Below are positions 47,837-59,667 of a stretch of DNA of 64,000 bases, piece after piece. The notes under the pieces were generated by a model. It was not told where the DNA came from, did no database searches, and saw only the letters and a program-made list of their open reading frames with translations. The stretch covers positions 158,788 to 222,787 of the forward strand of contig CANNZV010002301.1 of the NCBI GenBank assembly GCA_947561585.1. The letters run 5' to 3'. Each line of letters begins with the position of its first letter. Position 1 is the first letter of the stretch. Made by a program: the position numbers and the translations under genes. This DNA is from Caprella mutica. Its lineage: Eukaryota; Arthropoda; Malacostraca; Amphipoda; Caprellidae.

Positions 47837-49048
47837 TATTCAAATATATTGATTAAAATCATTAGATAATCAGTTTCTAAAATCTGATTATCTAATACCT
47901 TTAATCAATAGGTTAGATAAATTGCAGTTTACTCTCACATGTATGATGCAATTCAAAACAAATTCCTTTTCAATGTCCAGTATTTCCTGACAACTTTTAA
48001 TCAGAATCAATTAACTCTATCTTCTCCGATCTAGAATTCCATTCATCGAGTTAGGTGATTTCGTTGGTTTCATCAGAAATGAACTCAGTACTTCACACAG
48101 TTTTTTGATTTGTGTATTTCCTTTGGTAAATAGAGGCAATCATCAACTGAGCTATATAGGCGGTGAGCAAGTTGCTCAATTTCCTGAGAGCCAGAAACAC
48201 ACATTTGAATGATATGCGCTCAAAATGCTGTTGGTAATGATACAGTCCATTCAATTAACTTGAATGCGGCATTTTTTTCGTTACAGTGAAGAGGGGAGGC
48301 GCCTTTGAAGTTGAATAAATTATTCTATGAATAAATGATTTTGATTGAACAGAATAATATATAATGTCTATCAGAAAAGATGGTAGAAACTAATGGAGGA
48401 AATGAATGTTATAGTGTGGCCGGAGAAAATGGTAGCCTATTGTTAATTGATATTCTATGGCTCCACCATAACTTTAGTTTCGATACAATTTAATTGCATA
48501 TAACATAATTATAATCTTAAGAGTGATATTACATTCAAATTGAGAGAAAAAAAAATAGGGATAGTGATATTTATGTTTCTCATCAAATGTTCAACTAATA
48601 TCATTTTTCTACATATGTGGTTCTACAGTTATTATCATGCTTATTATTAACAATATTATTTTTATTTACATTAGACATATTTGCCTTCTTGTATATACTT
48701 ATTATACAGGGTTACCTTATAATATATGTTAATATTAATTATACTTTTAACTTATGGTTTCTCGTTATTAGTACAATACTTGTATAATGCTTAATATTTA
48801 TTCTTTATTTATTATCTTTATTACACATATCATTAACAGTTCTTATGATATTCATAATGCTTATTACTTTCTGTAAATATTATGTTTATCATTCTTATTA
48901 CTTACGGTTTCCTTATTATGTTTATTATATATATCTAGGATTCTTTTTATTCAATTTCCACAAATGGCCTGTTTTTTTTCTTTATTACAATCCCTACAAG
49001 TCATATCCAATAGAAAAAATAACCATAAAGTCATAGATGATTCTGTTT

Positions 49049-49670
49049 TCCTCTCTTAATCTTCTATCTCCCCACCATAACTTCCTCTTTTGTTCTTCTA
49101 TCTCCCCACCATTACTTCCTCTTTTGTTCTTCTATCTCCCCACCATAACTTCCTCCTTCATTCTCCTATCTTCCCACCATAACTTACTCCTTTATTCTTC
49201 TATCTCCCCACCATAACTTCCTTCTTTGTTCTCCTATCTTCCCACCATAACTTCCTCCTTCATTCTCCTATCTTCCCACCATAACTTACTCCTTTATTCT
49301 TCTATCTCCCCACCATAACTTCCTCTTTTGTTCTTCTATCTCCCCACCATATCTTCCTCCATCATTCTCCTATCTTCCCACCATAACTTCCTCCTTTATT
49401 CTCCTATCTCCCCACCATAACTTCCTCCTTTATTCTCCTATCTCCCCACCATAACTTCCTCCTTTATTCTCCTATCTTCCCACCATAACTTACTCCTTTA
49501 TTCTTCTATCTCCCCACCATAACTTCCTCATTTGTTCTTCTATCTCCCCACCATAACTTCCTCCTTTATTCTCCTATCTCCCCACCATAACTTCCTCCTT
49601 CATTCTCCTATCTCCCCACCAAAACTTCCTCCTTTATTCTCCTATCTCCCCACCATAACTTCCTCTCATG
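49049..49670. repeat. 34-bp C-rich minisatellite
   Basis: About 18 copies of a unit CCCCACCATAACTTCCTCCT followed by TTATTCTCCTATCT. Variants (CTTTTGTTCTTCTATCT, TTCCCACC) define a larger repeat of about four units. The array ends at the beginning of R1 copy 2. Confidence 0.96.
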
Positions 49671-49675
49671 CAAGT

Positions 49676-49845
49676 CAACACCTTAGAAGGTGTGTGCAAA
49701 ATACTTCAGAAAGATCACTCAGAACCACAAGCCAGAAGGTATATCCTTTGGCTAGTCCTGGGATTGGTTTTGTCTTCAAACTGCCCTCGCAAACTCCATC
49801 GGGACTCCTTGACGATAATAAAAAATATCGGAAAATTGGATATAA
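49676..49845 (+). repeat. Dispersed repeat R1, copy 2
   Basis: Longer than copy 1 and partly overlapping the inner edge of the right arm. It encodes in one frame HLRRCVQNTSERSLRTTSQK, then GIGFVFKLPSQTPSGLLDDN and KKYRKIGYKEKL. The second half matches the frame of copy 1 (927-1075) residue for residue at most positions, so both come from one ancestral coding or transposon sequence. No family is recognised. Confidence 0.55.
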
Positions 49846-51145
49846 GGAAAAGCTATAGGAAGTATACGTCTCAATGTTCTTATGAAGAAAAGTGCCACGG
49901 TGTTGTTTTGGGGCAGCATTTTATTTATAGTATTTTTTATTTTATGTATATCATTAAAGAAAAGTAACTATATGGAAAATTATTTTCCCTATCATGAAAA
50001 GAATGAACTTTTAAAATCTTCGATTTTCTAGCATGGCTTACAATTTTTCTTTGGATTTAAATATTTATCCTATTTGGAACTGTCATTTATTTTTTATAGC
50101 CTTCACATTGTAAAGAGAAATCATGCACATAGATTTGAATAAGAATTATTGGTTAATTACTGAATGAAAAATTATTTGAAATGATATAAAAAGGAAATTT
50201 ATACCTATTCATCTCATATTTCATCAGTGTTTGTAATTATAATAATCCTGTATAATTTCAGTATTAACATAAATAATATTATTGATCTTAGACGATAGAT
50301 TTAATTAAAAAATGTCACGGAATACACTGATTCCCCTGACTATTAAAAATGTATTTATTTATATCCGTAGGTATACTGCTAATGAAAAAAGTTAATTGTG
50401 GTGAAGAGGTTTCATCAAACACGATTGTCTATCTCCTGTATTTTTCAAATCATTCATATTCAACACCAAATTCTAAATACTATCGGCATATAGACATTTG
50501 TGAAATTTCTAAAACAAATACAATATATCACCGCATGCAACACTTTCCCGTGATTGTAGAGAAATGCAATTGAATAAAAGTACATTTTCTTTTGCCAAGG
50601 CAATTCGACAGCTCTGGTTATGTGCTTTGGTTTTCTGGAAGCTGAATATTGAGAAGGATGGAATATCTGTGACACTTCCATCAAACTATAAACGTGTCGT
50701 TACTTTTTACGGGACATTCAAGATGGAGCAGACAAATATTTTCGCAAGGGAGGTTTTTCCTTTTAGTTGTGTCCTTGTTGGTGGTTTGTCTGCATATTGG
50801 TCTCTATAATTGTATGACTGTGGATAAACAGACGAGAGATTATAGATTTATATTAATTAAGCTAGTAAAGTTGACGGACCAGAAAACTTTATTTAGTTTT
50901 GAAAGATATTTCCTAATAAATAATATTTATGATTATACATTAATTTTGCATATTTTATTCATTGAAATAATTGATAAAAAAAACCTGATCCATTTTGAAG
51001 TTGTGAAGAACGAGTGGAAATAAATGGAAAAATGTGGTATCTATGATTCCAAAATTATATTCTTATTCCAATAATTGGTCAAATATTAATAATTTAACAA
51101 AGTAAAGTTAACGGACCAGAAATGAAGCTAGTAAACATAATTAGG

Positions 51146-52387
51146 GCTGATCCACACCATCGCTCCAGTCACACTCCGCTCTCGCTCCCGTCCCTTCCGT
51201 ATCATCTGATTTTGTAGTGAAATTATCATTGCACTTAATTGATGGTGAACAGGATGAAAGGAAACAAAGAAGTAGATATTTTGAGTACATCCTACGCTAA
51301 AAAAAAAGACATATCTACTCGTCGTTGTATCCTCATCTAATAGATGACAAAAATAAATTTTTCTATTATTTTCGAATGACTTTTGGAACTTTTGAAAAAA
51401 TTTGTCAAAAATTGAAAATGATTTTAGAAAAGAAAACATGCTAAACTGAAAACACAACCACTCTTAGAGAAACGGACTGTATATCTAAGAATCTAAACTT
51501 CTAGAGTCTAAGGTATAAAAGTATTATATATGTCACTCGCGTTTGACTGATCTGCAATATCGACCGATTTCGCTTCACAATCTGTTGATCTATCGTTAGC
51601 ACAGCCATCGACCGATAGCACAACCAACGATCGAATGATAAAGAATGTATTTAGTTTAGGCATATAAATGGTATATTTAATAGGGAAACCATTAACCGAT
51701 TGTTGTGCGTTCCATTGATATGGATTTCTATAATTTCTATATCTAGCTAATTGTTACATTTCTTAGGGTAACCATCAATCGATTGATGGTTACTCTATGA
51801 AATATAAAAATTTTTATGTTTAAAAAGACAATATCTTTCCATTAAAATCAAGACAATTAAATGCATAAACTTAAAAAATCCATATCATTCGATCGCGCAG
51901 AAATCGATTGATAGGTGCGCTATTGATCAATATATGCGATAAAATTTGCCAATTAGATGCATAAGCTAAAATAATCTTATCATTCGAACGCGCAACTATC
52001 GATAGATGGTTGCGCCATCGGTCGATGGCTGCTATAACAATTGATCAATAGATTGCTCGGCGAAATCGATCGATTTTTCAGATCAGTCAAATGCGCGTGA
52101 CATACAATATATATGTAAAGTAAAATTCAAGAAAAAGCACGCAAATAATAAAATTGGACCGCGACTGGAGCGTTGCTAATCCACACTGGCAGTGACGCTC
52201 CGCTCACGGTCCGATCACGCTCCAGTCAAAATATCTTTGGATTGGATCGCGACCGGAGCGTGACTGGAGCGTGACCTGACCGGCACTGCCAGTGTGGATG
52301 CTCTACGTGAAATGCATTAAAGAATATTGGACCGGACCTTGACTGGAGCGTGAGCGGAGCGTGACCGGAGCGATAGTGTGGATTAGC
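51146..52387. mobile_element. Inverted-repeat element with GGAGCG-rich ends
   Basis: The left end GCTGATCCACACCATCGCTC and right end (reverse complement GCTAATCCACACTATCGCTC) continue through repeated CTCCGGTCACGCTCC words. A second internal pair of the same words at 52160-52310 suggests a nested or rearranged copy. No ORF. GC-rich ends contrast with the AT-rich middle. Confidence 0.75.
51530..52105. mobile_element. Nested foldback element with ~115-bp TIRs
   Basis: Ends TGTCACTCGCGTTTGACTGA and, inverted, TGTCACGCGCATTTGACTGA, continuing through ATCGACCGAT words. The middle has a perfect 26-bp palindrome at 51768-51793 (GTAACCATCAATC and its inverse). It sits inside the element 51146-52387. 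Confidence 0.8.
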
Positions 52388-52948
52388 AATAACGGACCAG
52401 AATTTAAGCTAGTAAAGATAACAGTCTCTGGTCCGTTATCTTCACTTGCTCCACTATAGGAACCTACCCGTGTGCTATTTCTCTCAGGTACGAAAATTTA
52501 GAAAAAAATATATATTTATCACAGAACAGTTTAAATTTGTACAATGAGAAACTGAATGAAATCTCCTTTTGATTTTAAATGATTATGAATAAATAACTTC
52601 CTCACTGGGTAATTATATGTGACTTATCGTATAATCCACCCAAAATATACTTTTTGGACATGAGTTTATGCAAATTCCCACGTTAGATTGACTTAAGTGG
52701 CGTTTACACGGGCACAAAAGTGTGCCACTGGATTGTACCCAAATCGCTTCTCGAACACAGTGTGTGGCACTGTTTTCCAGAAAAGTGTTCACACGTATAC
52801 TTTTTGTGCTCGCACTGCTGAGTGTCACTCACTTGCCTGCGTTTCAGTTTCGGCACGCGTTAGTGACTAATATGAGTAATATCCTAAAATGTAGATGTTA
52901 TAAATATTGTTCAAATATGCCCTTTTATAATATATTGCTTTGGTAATA

Positions 52949-53167
52949 CAGTGAAACTCCTGAGTTATGAAGCACTCGAGTATAAATGAAGGACCTGAAT
53001 TATGAAATGCACCTCAGTTTTTAAGTATTTTCTATGTTTAAATTATTGAAAATAATTTACGTCAAATTATCCCTCAATAACCATGGTTTTCTTAAGTATT
53101 TAATCATAGAAAACTATCTTTTGTGCACCAAAAATATATAGTGGCTCTGAACTCGGGAGTTTCACTG
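52949..53167. mobile_element. Pogo-like MITE nested in the larger element
   Basis: Starts CAGTGAAACTCCTGAGTT and ends AACTCGGGAGTTTCACTG, flanked by TA on both sides (52947-52948, 53168-53169). 219 bp, no ORF. CAGTGAAAC.. ends are typical of pogo/Tigger-derived MITEs. Confidence 0.85.
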
Positions 53168-53464
53168 TATTCAAACTCTGTAATATTATCAATGAATTAA
53201 TTATTTCTACTATTTTTATAAAATGCATATTGTAATGATGTTTTGTTTAGTAAATGTTATATCTACTTTTCTGTAGAATTCATTTCTAATTTCCAAATCT
53301 TCACTGTTGTTTTAAAGACTTTAACTTGCCACTAACATACCCAAATTTATTAACTATCTCGTGAATATATCCTTTTACCCTGGTAAAAACTTTATTTAAC
53401 CTACCAATCCTAATAGCCTCAAAACTACTGAACTATTTTAGCTGTAGCTCAATTATACGCTATA

Positions 53465-53637
53465 CAGTGTGTCCGCAAAAAATGTATCCACTGCCATCGA
53501 ATATATCTTATAAGTACTATTTATAATTAATTAATATTAATCTACCTATCTATGGTACCACTATATTATGCATATTATCGTGGAATGATGAATAATGCAG
53601 ATTCAAGGCAGTGTATACATTTTTTGCGGGCACACTG
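53465..53637. mobile_element. Mariner-like MITE nested in the larger element
   Basis: Starts CAGTGTGTCCGCAAAAAATG and ends CATTTTTTGCGGGCACACTG with TA on both sides. TIRs run ~33 bp, including ATGTATCCACTGCC and its near inverse. 173 bp, no ORF. Confidence 0.88.
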
Positions 53638-54049
53638 TACATTGCTCTGGTACACAGCAGTGACACACATACATTTGGTCCCGGAGCGATCGCTCTTTTT
53701 GTGTGCCACACTCAAAATGTGTGTGTCGAGAGCTCTGAACACACAGCAGTGTCACACATGTGTGCCCGTGTAAACGCCCAACAAGATAGGATATGTTTAT
53801 GTTTGTGTCTGGGCTTGAAACATGGGAGACTAATTGCATTAAATTAATGTTTGCTTTAGAACATCAGCTCCATCTGTTTCAATCTTGTGTTAAATTAATA
53901 CCTTTTAAGTCATCCATCTTCCTCTGCATTCTAAGCCTGAGATGTGTCTGGTTATTATTAAGTAAATAAAGTAAGGCTGATATACTGGGGGGAAGTTTAG
54001 GTGAATATCAAACTTATTATTACCCTTTATTACCTTTGCAGATGCAGAA

Positions 54050-54190
54050 GGTGATGTTTTAGGTGACATTTATTCCTCATCTTGTTATTCGCATAACTCA
54101 AAAATTATTGAACCAAATTGCCTGAAATTTTGTGGGACGATTGGTCAATGTCCAGGAACCATCTCCTTTATTGTTTTTGTGATCATATTT
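54050..54190 (-). repeat. Repeat R2 copy in right arm
   Basis: Reverse-oriented counterpart of 44630-44770, with CACCTTCTGCATCTG written as CAGATGCAGAAGGTG. Confidence 0.75.
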
Positions 54191-54704
54191 GAGAACTTAA
54201 AAAGAGAATGAAAACCGGTTTGATGAAAAATAAAGTATCTTTTAAGACAATAATTTACATTTACAACAAGAACAATTTAATTTTAAATAAAGAAAAGTAT
54301 TGAATAAAATATTTTCCAGAGCCCCACAATAAATTTCCTTACCTCCAAAGATAACCATCAATACTGTAATGTTGAAAATACAGAAGGAGCATATTTTACT
54401 GCGTGAACTTCAACACTTACAACGTAAAGCGGTATCAGAAACTCTTTTCTATCATATTGGAAATATATTCTATCAATTAAATGTGCATGACTGAATAAAA
54501 CCTTCAGAAGTAATTCTGTTTCGTATTTATTCACTTGACTTAATTCGCATGGGAGACCATTCATGTTGATTTATTGAATAAAAGCTACAGATAAATATAT
54601 TTCATTATGAAGCCAAACATTTCATTTCATGTTACGTGTGCGACGAGTAAAAGAACAGGTGTGTCTAATATGTAACGGGTGATACACCTAACCCTTGAAA
54701 GGCT

Positions 54705-54922
54705 GACTGAGGAGTTCAAGCTCGACAAACCGAATTCATTCAATATAATAACCCTATTCCCATCAATCTTTGGAAGATAAAATTTTGCCCAGTACATTAA
54801 TATGATAAAGTTATTAACTGACAAAAAAAAATCATATAATTCGAGCAGCTGGTTTCCTAAATATCATTGTGTAAAGAATCCTCTCAAATTTTATCAGTTC
54901 AATTAGGGTTAATGGGGCCCAT
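54705..54922. other. ~215-bp segment present only in the right arm
   Basis: Flanks match the left arm directly at GTATATCACCCG / ATGGGCCCCTTTAA (44103-44125). No inverted ends are visible, so this looks more like a deletion in the left arm than an insertion in the right. Confidence 0.5.
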
Positions 54923-56045
54923 GCGGATACTAGGTTGACTAATCGTATTGGTACTGTGTGTTTTTTTTTGCAAAATGGGTCAACATGGTGACATCTTGCG
55001 CTGTTATGTTGAAACCATCTTGGTCCAACGGTTGCCAATATCATGGCAATATGTTAATCATGCTTCAGCTACATAATGTTGATACGCTATATATTGATCA
55101 GGTTGGCCCAAAATAACAATTCAATGGGATGGATTCGCCACATTGAACCAACCTTCTCCAAAGGTAACATTCCATGAGAATTGAAAACCACATTTTCCTC
55201 ATGTAATTTCTAGGCTACTTTAACCATCTAGTGCCCATGTTGGCACAATGTGTCCTGGTTGCTGGGGCTGGATGCTCTTTTTGAACCTATTTTCATTAGA
55301 TGGAAAATATGTATCTACAACCAAGAGTGTTGTCTAACGCGTCAACCAATTATTCATTTAATATATGTTAGGTTCACATTATTGATTTCTGCATTCAAAG
55401 TTTGAATTGGGGTATAAGCTGCATGGCCAATGACTTGCATAATAGTTTGATTGGAGCTATCAAGAACTGTGCAGTAATTATGATTGGTAAGCAAAAGCTA
55501 GATTGGTGGGATAATCGATTAACTTTGTCATGAAATGAAGTCTTTAAATTATATTTGAAACATGAGATACATTTAAATTGTAACACAAATTAAATTATAA
55601 TGTAAAATGAGTTAAATTTTAATGGTAATGCGAGTTAAACTGTAAGTGTAACGTCAATTCATTTAGAATTGTAATCGTAATTAATTGTTTATATATGTTT
55701 ACAATCGAACATATATAAACAGTTACTTGCACCTGTTTATATAATCTAATTCATTTAAATCAAACTAATACACATACATTTATACTTGATAACAAAATCC
55801 CACTCAACTACTAACAGTTTATGTTCATTGAATCAATTCACAAATGCATAAATTGTACTTTTTTTCCAGTTCTGTTATGCAAGTAAATACAACTACCTAA
55901 CAATATTTCCACTTCTTCTCCTTCATCTCCATTCAATAATCTCGCTCCACGGGGTAAAATTTATTCACAGCTTGAATCTTTCCAGTTTTTGTAGCCGATG
56001 GTTTCTGCCTGTGACACATCGTGTGCACTAACCTACTACTTTTAT

Positions 56046-57369
56046 CTTGTAGTTGACGGGCGGTAAGTAGTGTGGGTAATTGTGTGGTGTGTGGGTAATT
56101 GTGTGGAGTGTGGGTAATTGTGTGGAGTGTAGGTAATTGTGTGGAGTGTGGGTAATTGTGTGGTGTGTGGGTAATTGTGTGGTGTGTGGGTAATTGTGTG
56201 GAGTGTGGGTAATTGTGTGGAGTGTGGGTAATTGTGTGGTGTGTGAGAAATTGTGTGGAGTGGGGGTAATTGTGTGGTGTGTGGGTAATTGTGTGGTGTG
56301 TGGATAATTGTGTGGAGTGTGGGTAATTGTGTGGAGTGTGGGTAATTGTGTGGTGTGTGAGTAATTGTGTGGTGTGTGGGTAATTGTGTGGTGTGTGGGT
56401 AATTGTGTGGAGTGTGGGTAATTGTGTGGTGTGTGAGTAATTGTGTGGAGTGGGGGTAATTGTGTGGTGTGTGGGTAATTGTGTGGAGTGTGGGTAATTG
56501 TGTGGTGTGTGGGTAATTGTGTGGTGTGTGGGTAATTGTGTGGAGTGTGGGTAATTGTGTGGAGTGTGGGTAATTGTGTGGTGTGTGGGTAATTGTGTGG
56601 TGTGTGGGTAATTGTGTGGAGTGTGGGTAATTGTGTGGAGTGTGGGTAATTGTGTGGTGTGTGAGAAATTGTGTGGAGTGGGGGTAATTGTGTGGTGTGT
56701 GGGTAATTGTGTGGTGTGTGGATAATTGTGTGGAGTGTGGGTAATTGTGTGGAGTGTGGGTAATTGTGTGGTGTGTGAGTAATTGTGTGGTGTGTGGGTA
56801 ATTGTGTGGTGTGTGGGTAATTGTGTGGAGTGTGGGTAATTGTGTGGTGTGTGAGTAATTGTGTGGAGTGGGGGTAATTGTGTGGTGTGTGGGTAATTGT
56901 GTGGAGTGTGGGTAATTGTGTGGCGTGTGGGTAATTGTGTGGTGTGTGGGTAATTGTGTGGAGTGTGGGTAATTGTGTGGAGTGTGGGTAATTGTGTGGT
57001 GTGTGAGTAATTGTGTGGTGTGTGGGTAATTGTGTGGTGTGTGGGTAATTGTGTGGAGTGTGGGTAATTGTGTGGAGTGGGGGTAATTGTGTGGAGTGGG
57101 GGTAATTGTGTGGTGTGTGGGTAATTGTGTGGTGTGTGGGTAATTGTGTGGAGTGTGGGTAATTGTGTGGAGTGGGGATAATTGTGTGGTGTGTGGGTAA
57201 TTGTGTGGTGTGTGGGTAATTGTGTGGAGTGTGGGTAATTGTGTGGAGTGTGCATGGGTAATTGTGTTGTGTGTGAGTAATAATTGTGTGGTGTGTGGGT
57301 AATTGTGTGGTGTGTGGGTAATTGTGTGGAGTGTGGGTAATTGTGTGGTGTGTGGGTAATTCTGTGGTT
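56046..57369. repeat. 19-bp minisatellite, right-arm allele (~70 copies)
   Basis: Unit GTGTGGGTAATTGTGTGG with AGTG/GTGTG variants, the inverse of 42527-42926. Blocks of about 410 bp recur with the same variant order (compare GTGTGAGAAATTGTGTGG at 56239 and again at 56659, ~420 bp apart), showing expansion by segment duplication. The 440-codon open frame on the - strand (HTPHNYPHSTQLP) is a by-product of the repeat with a non-repeat tail. Confidence 0.97.
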
Positions 57370-58295
57370 AATAATCTGAAGGAAAGGCTTTATGATAATT
57401 TATTATTTCATCCTAAACAAAGAAGACAAAACTTTATTTGGTAAAATATATTTTTCTCAACCAAAATATTTATATTTGTTGGATTTAAATAAAAATTTGA
57501 TTTTGGAAAACAAAATAATGTCATTTGCTACATTATTCATTGATAACCATATTCATTCACTCTATATTCGAATACTTTATAGTCAACTATTCAATAATAC
57601 AATCCCCATATACAGAGATAAACACCTTCTGCACACATATTCCTGACAGCAAAGAAAAATAATAATAATAATATTCTGCAATATTCTGAATGTCTATTCA
57701 TATCCGGAAATGCTGTGGCCTCTGATTTTTCCTTATTATTATCTTTTTATTATTATCATATAATGTCACATACCTTATTTTGTGATTTTGCAATAGGTAC
57801 ATGCCTATATTATAGCTTACTTAATATACATATTAAGTAGAATCCGCTCTTATTCCCACAGTTTGCTGTTCATCGCAATTTCGCTAGTTCAAATTTTAAA
57901 TAATGATACCTTATTTTACTAGTGTTTTTTAATTATAAAATAGGCTGTCGCTGTTTCCCTTGTTTTCTTTAATAGTCAAATTGTTTATCGCTATTTCTCT
58001 ATTTGTAAAATGTAATCGTCCATCGTCGGTTAGTTTTCCATATCACGATATACGATTATTCAATCGGTAGTTATTATCAATTTCTTACTTAATAAACTTT
58101 ATATTAAGTAAGTCATGCCTAAATACATTATACATATACAATTATGCATATTCATACTTCTAGCATTATTAGTTTATTAATAAAATTAAACAAACAAAAT
58201 TAATTAATTAAACAAACTATCATCTTTATTTATTTCCCTAGTTATAATTGTCGATCACTGTTAAAGAAAATACAATCATTTTCTTGTGCCATTCA

Positions 58296-58583
58296 TTATT
58301 CCATTTTCAAATCATAACACGGATCATAGTCATAGGCTACGAAATCTGAAAAATATGCCGTGTACAACAAATCGAACTCAGTTTTGAACAGTTCACTCAT
58401 GTACTCCCCGTAGGTTTTTCTCATATTTGATCCATTGATTAGTACTTCAGTTTCGTTTTCAACGTTTGGTTTTTTATATATTACGCGTTCTTGCTTTGCC
58501 CAATCGTTCATCTGCATGTCATACATGGGTGGTAGGTTTAAAAGTTTCTCGATGAAGAGGAAATCTTCTTGCAATGTTTCTGT
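58296..58583 (-). CDS. Second copy of the sulfotransferase terminal exon
   Basis: Reverse-strand exon of exactly the same length as 41174-41461 (288 bp), with the same acceptor (TCAATTTCTAG), an intact frame and TAA. It encodes TETLQEDFLFIEKLLNLPPM ... LYTAYFSDFVAYDYDPCYD and differs at nine residues, mostly near the two ends; the central ~56 codons are nearly identical at nucleotide level. No upstream exon of this family is visible on the - strand between 58620 and 64000. It is therefore either an orphan exon carried by the duplication or the last exon of a convergent paralogue whose other exons lie beyond the window. No disabling change is seen. Confidence 0.85.
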   Translation of the reverse strand, partial: TETLQEDFLFIEKLLNLPPMYDMQMNDWAKQERVIYKKPNVENETEVLINGSNMRKTYGEYMSELFKTEFDLLYTAYFSDFVAYDYDPCYDLKME

Positions 58584-58620
58584 CTAGAAATTGACAAACA
58601 ATTAATGAATATTATTGGTT

Positions 58621-59666
58621 TACTGAATGTCAAAAATTGAATTTAAAAAAAAAGGACTGGAAGAAGCAGTCAGAAAGGAAAGAGCACCATGAACAAAATA
58701 ATTTACCACCGTCGGTGACAAAGCTAATGGATGCAAAAAAAAACACTCCGTGAATGCAGTCATTTAACAAGGAATCTGGCGAAAAGGGGCAGAAGCACTA
58801 TAGTGCTTGCACTCACGGATGGGAGAGGAAAATGTAGAGGTGAGAGTAAATGAAGCTTACAAGCCTACCTAACACAAAATATCTAAGATCTCGTAGTTGA
58901 AGAGCATAACCCTAGCGCAATCCTCTAAAACTGCAATTAGCGTTAAAAAATTATAGATATGGTAAATGTTATAAAAGATACTACATAATCCAAATTACAA
59001 CAGTTTGGAACCCAAGAGACGCTACCCCTCATTTCTTCCATTCACCTCAAACAACTTCAAGATAGAGCCCCTGGGAGGAGGGGGCAAAGTATAATTGAAA
59101 TGGTAAGATGAAAATCTCGGATTATTTTCAAATTCATATACTATAAAATTTAATTTCAACGAGTATACAATTAATTTTAGCGATGAAGTTTTTCAAAATG
59201 CGACACAAGGTGAAAGACATGAAAAACTAATTGAATATTCATATGCCCTCATTTAATACACCTTTATGTTTTTCTGTATTTTAAAAATTATGTAGTTGTG
59301 GGCTTTTTTCCTGTGCGCTTTTATACCTGTGGGCTCTTTTCCTTGTAGTCATTTTTCCTTGTGGGTATTTTTCCTGTGGGCTTCTCTACGGTCATCATAA
59401 ATATGACTTATGAATTAGATGTATCGGGGGGCTTGCCATCTCCTGAACCACCTTGCTAGATTTTTAAACAGTCATGAAGATGGCACTACAACAAACGAGC
59501 GGATAATGCAAACTACGTAACGGTCATTTATGTTGAGAGGTCATTTATAATTCCGAGACTGAAATTTCTGAGACCGAAATTTCAAGACCAAATATTCCAA
59601 GACCGAAATTTCCGAGACCAAAATTTCTGGCCACCAAATCTTAGATATAGGTTTGAGGTATATGCA
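58621..59666. other. Noncoding DNA with short repeats
   Basis: No gene recognised. CTGTGGGC/TTTTTCCTTGTGGG words repeat four to five times at 59300-59385, and CCGAAATTTC/GAGACCGAAATTTC words at 59545-59625. Confidence 0.5.
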
Positions 59667-59667
59667 G

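Larger units (their letters stand above)
46348..49831. other. Spacer between the inverted arms
   Basis: 3.5 kb, AT-rich. It holds a pogo/mariner-like MITE (47598-47836), a C-rich minisatellite (49049-49670) and most of R1 copy 2. No gene seen; 48600-48960 is a very T-rich stretch with many TTATTA words. Confidence 0.6.
50860..52452. mobile_element. Insertion block in right arm with AGCTAGTAAAG.TGACGGACCAG ends
   Basis: The left arm has only ~120 unrelated bp here. The block opens with AGCTAGTAAAGTTGACGGAC and closes with GTCCGTTATCTTCACTTGCT, an imperfect inverse. The same word also recurs in direct orientation at 51100-51135 and 52385-52420. Between these lies the element 51146-52387, so this is likely an outer element with a nested one. 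Confidence 0.6.
52699..53778. mobile_element. Inverted-repeat element (GGCGTTTACACGGGCACA ends)
   Basis: Left end GGCGTTTACACGGGCACA; right end TGTGCCCGTGTAAACGCC, a perfect 18-bp inverse, with related GTGTGCCAC words further inward. The left arm (44985-45025) continues without it, so this is an insertion with a readable empty site. About 8 bp on both sides (ACTTAAGT / ACAAGATA, empty site ACTTAGATA) could be a mutated hAT-like target duplication. It contains two smaller MITEs. No transposase. Confidence 0.85.
49832..58620 (-). repeat. Right arm of the large inverted duplication
   Basis: Reverse-complement match to 41137-46347. It is 3.6 kb longer because of an expanded minisatellite (56046-57369), an insertion block at 50860-52452, an element at 52699-53778, and 54705-54922, which the left arm lacks. 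Homology stops sharply at GGTT (58620); the DNA beyond it does not match intron 4, so no further sulfotransferase exon was copied within the window. Confidence 0.93.

Noticed and set aside
55933..57255. 440-codon frame of HTPHNYPHSTQLP repeats as a gene
   Set aside because: Product of the 19-bp minisatellite; the homologous left-arm array does not preserve the frame and the non-repeat tail matches nothing known.
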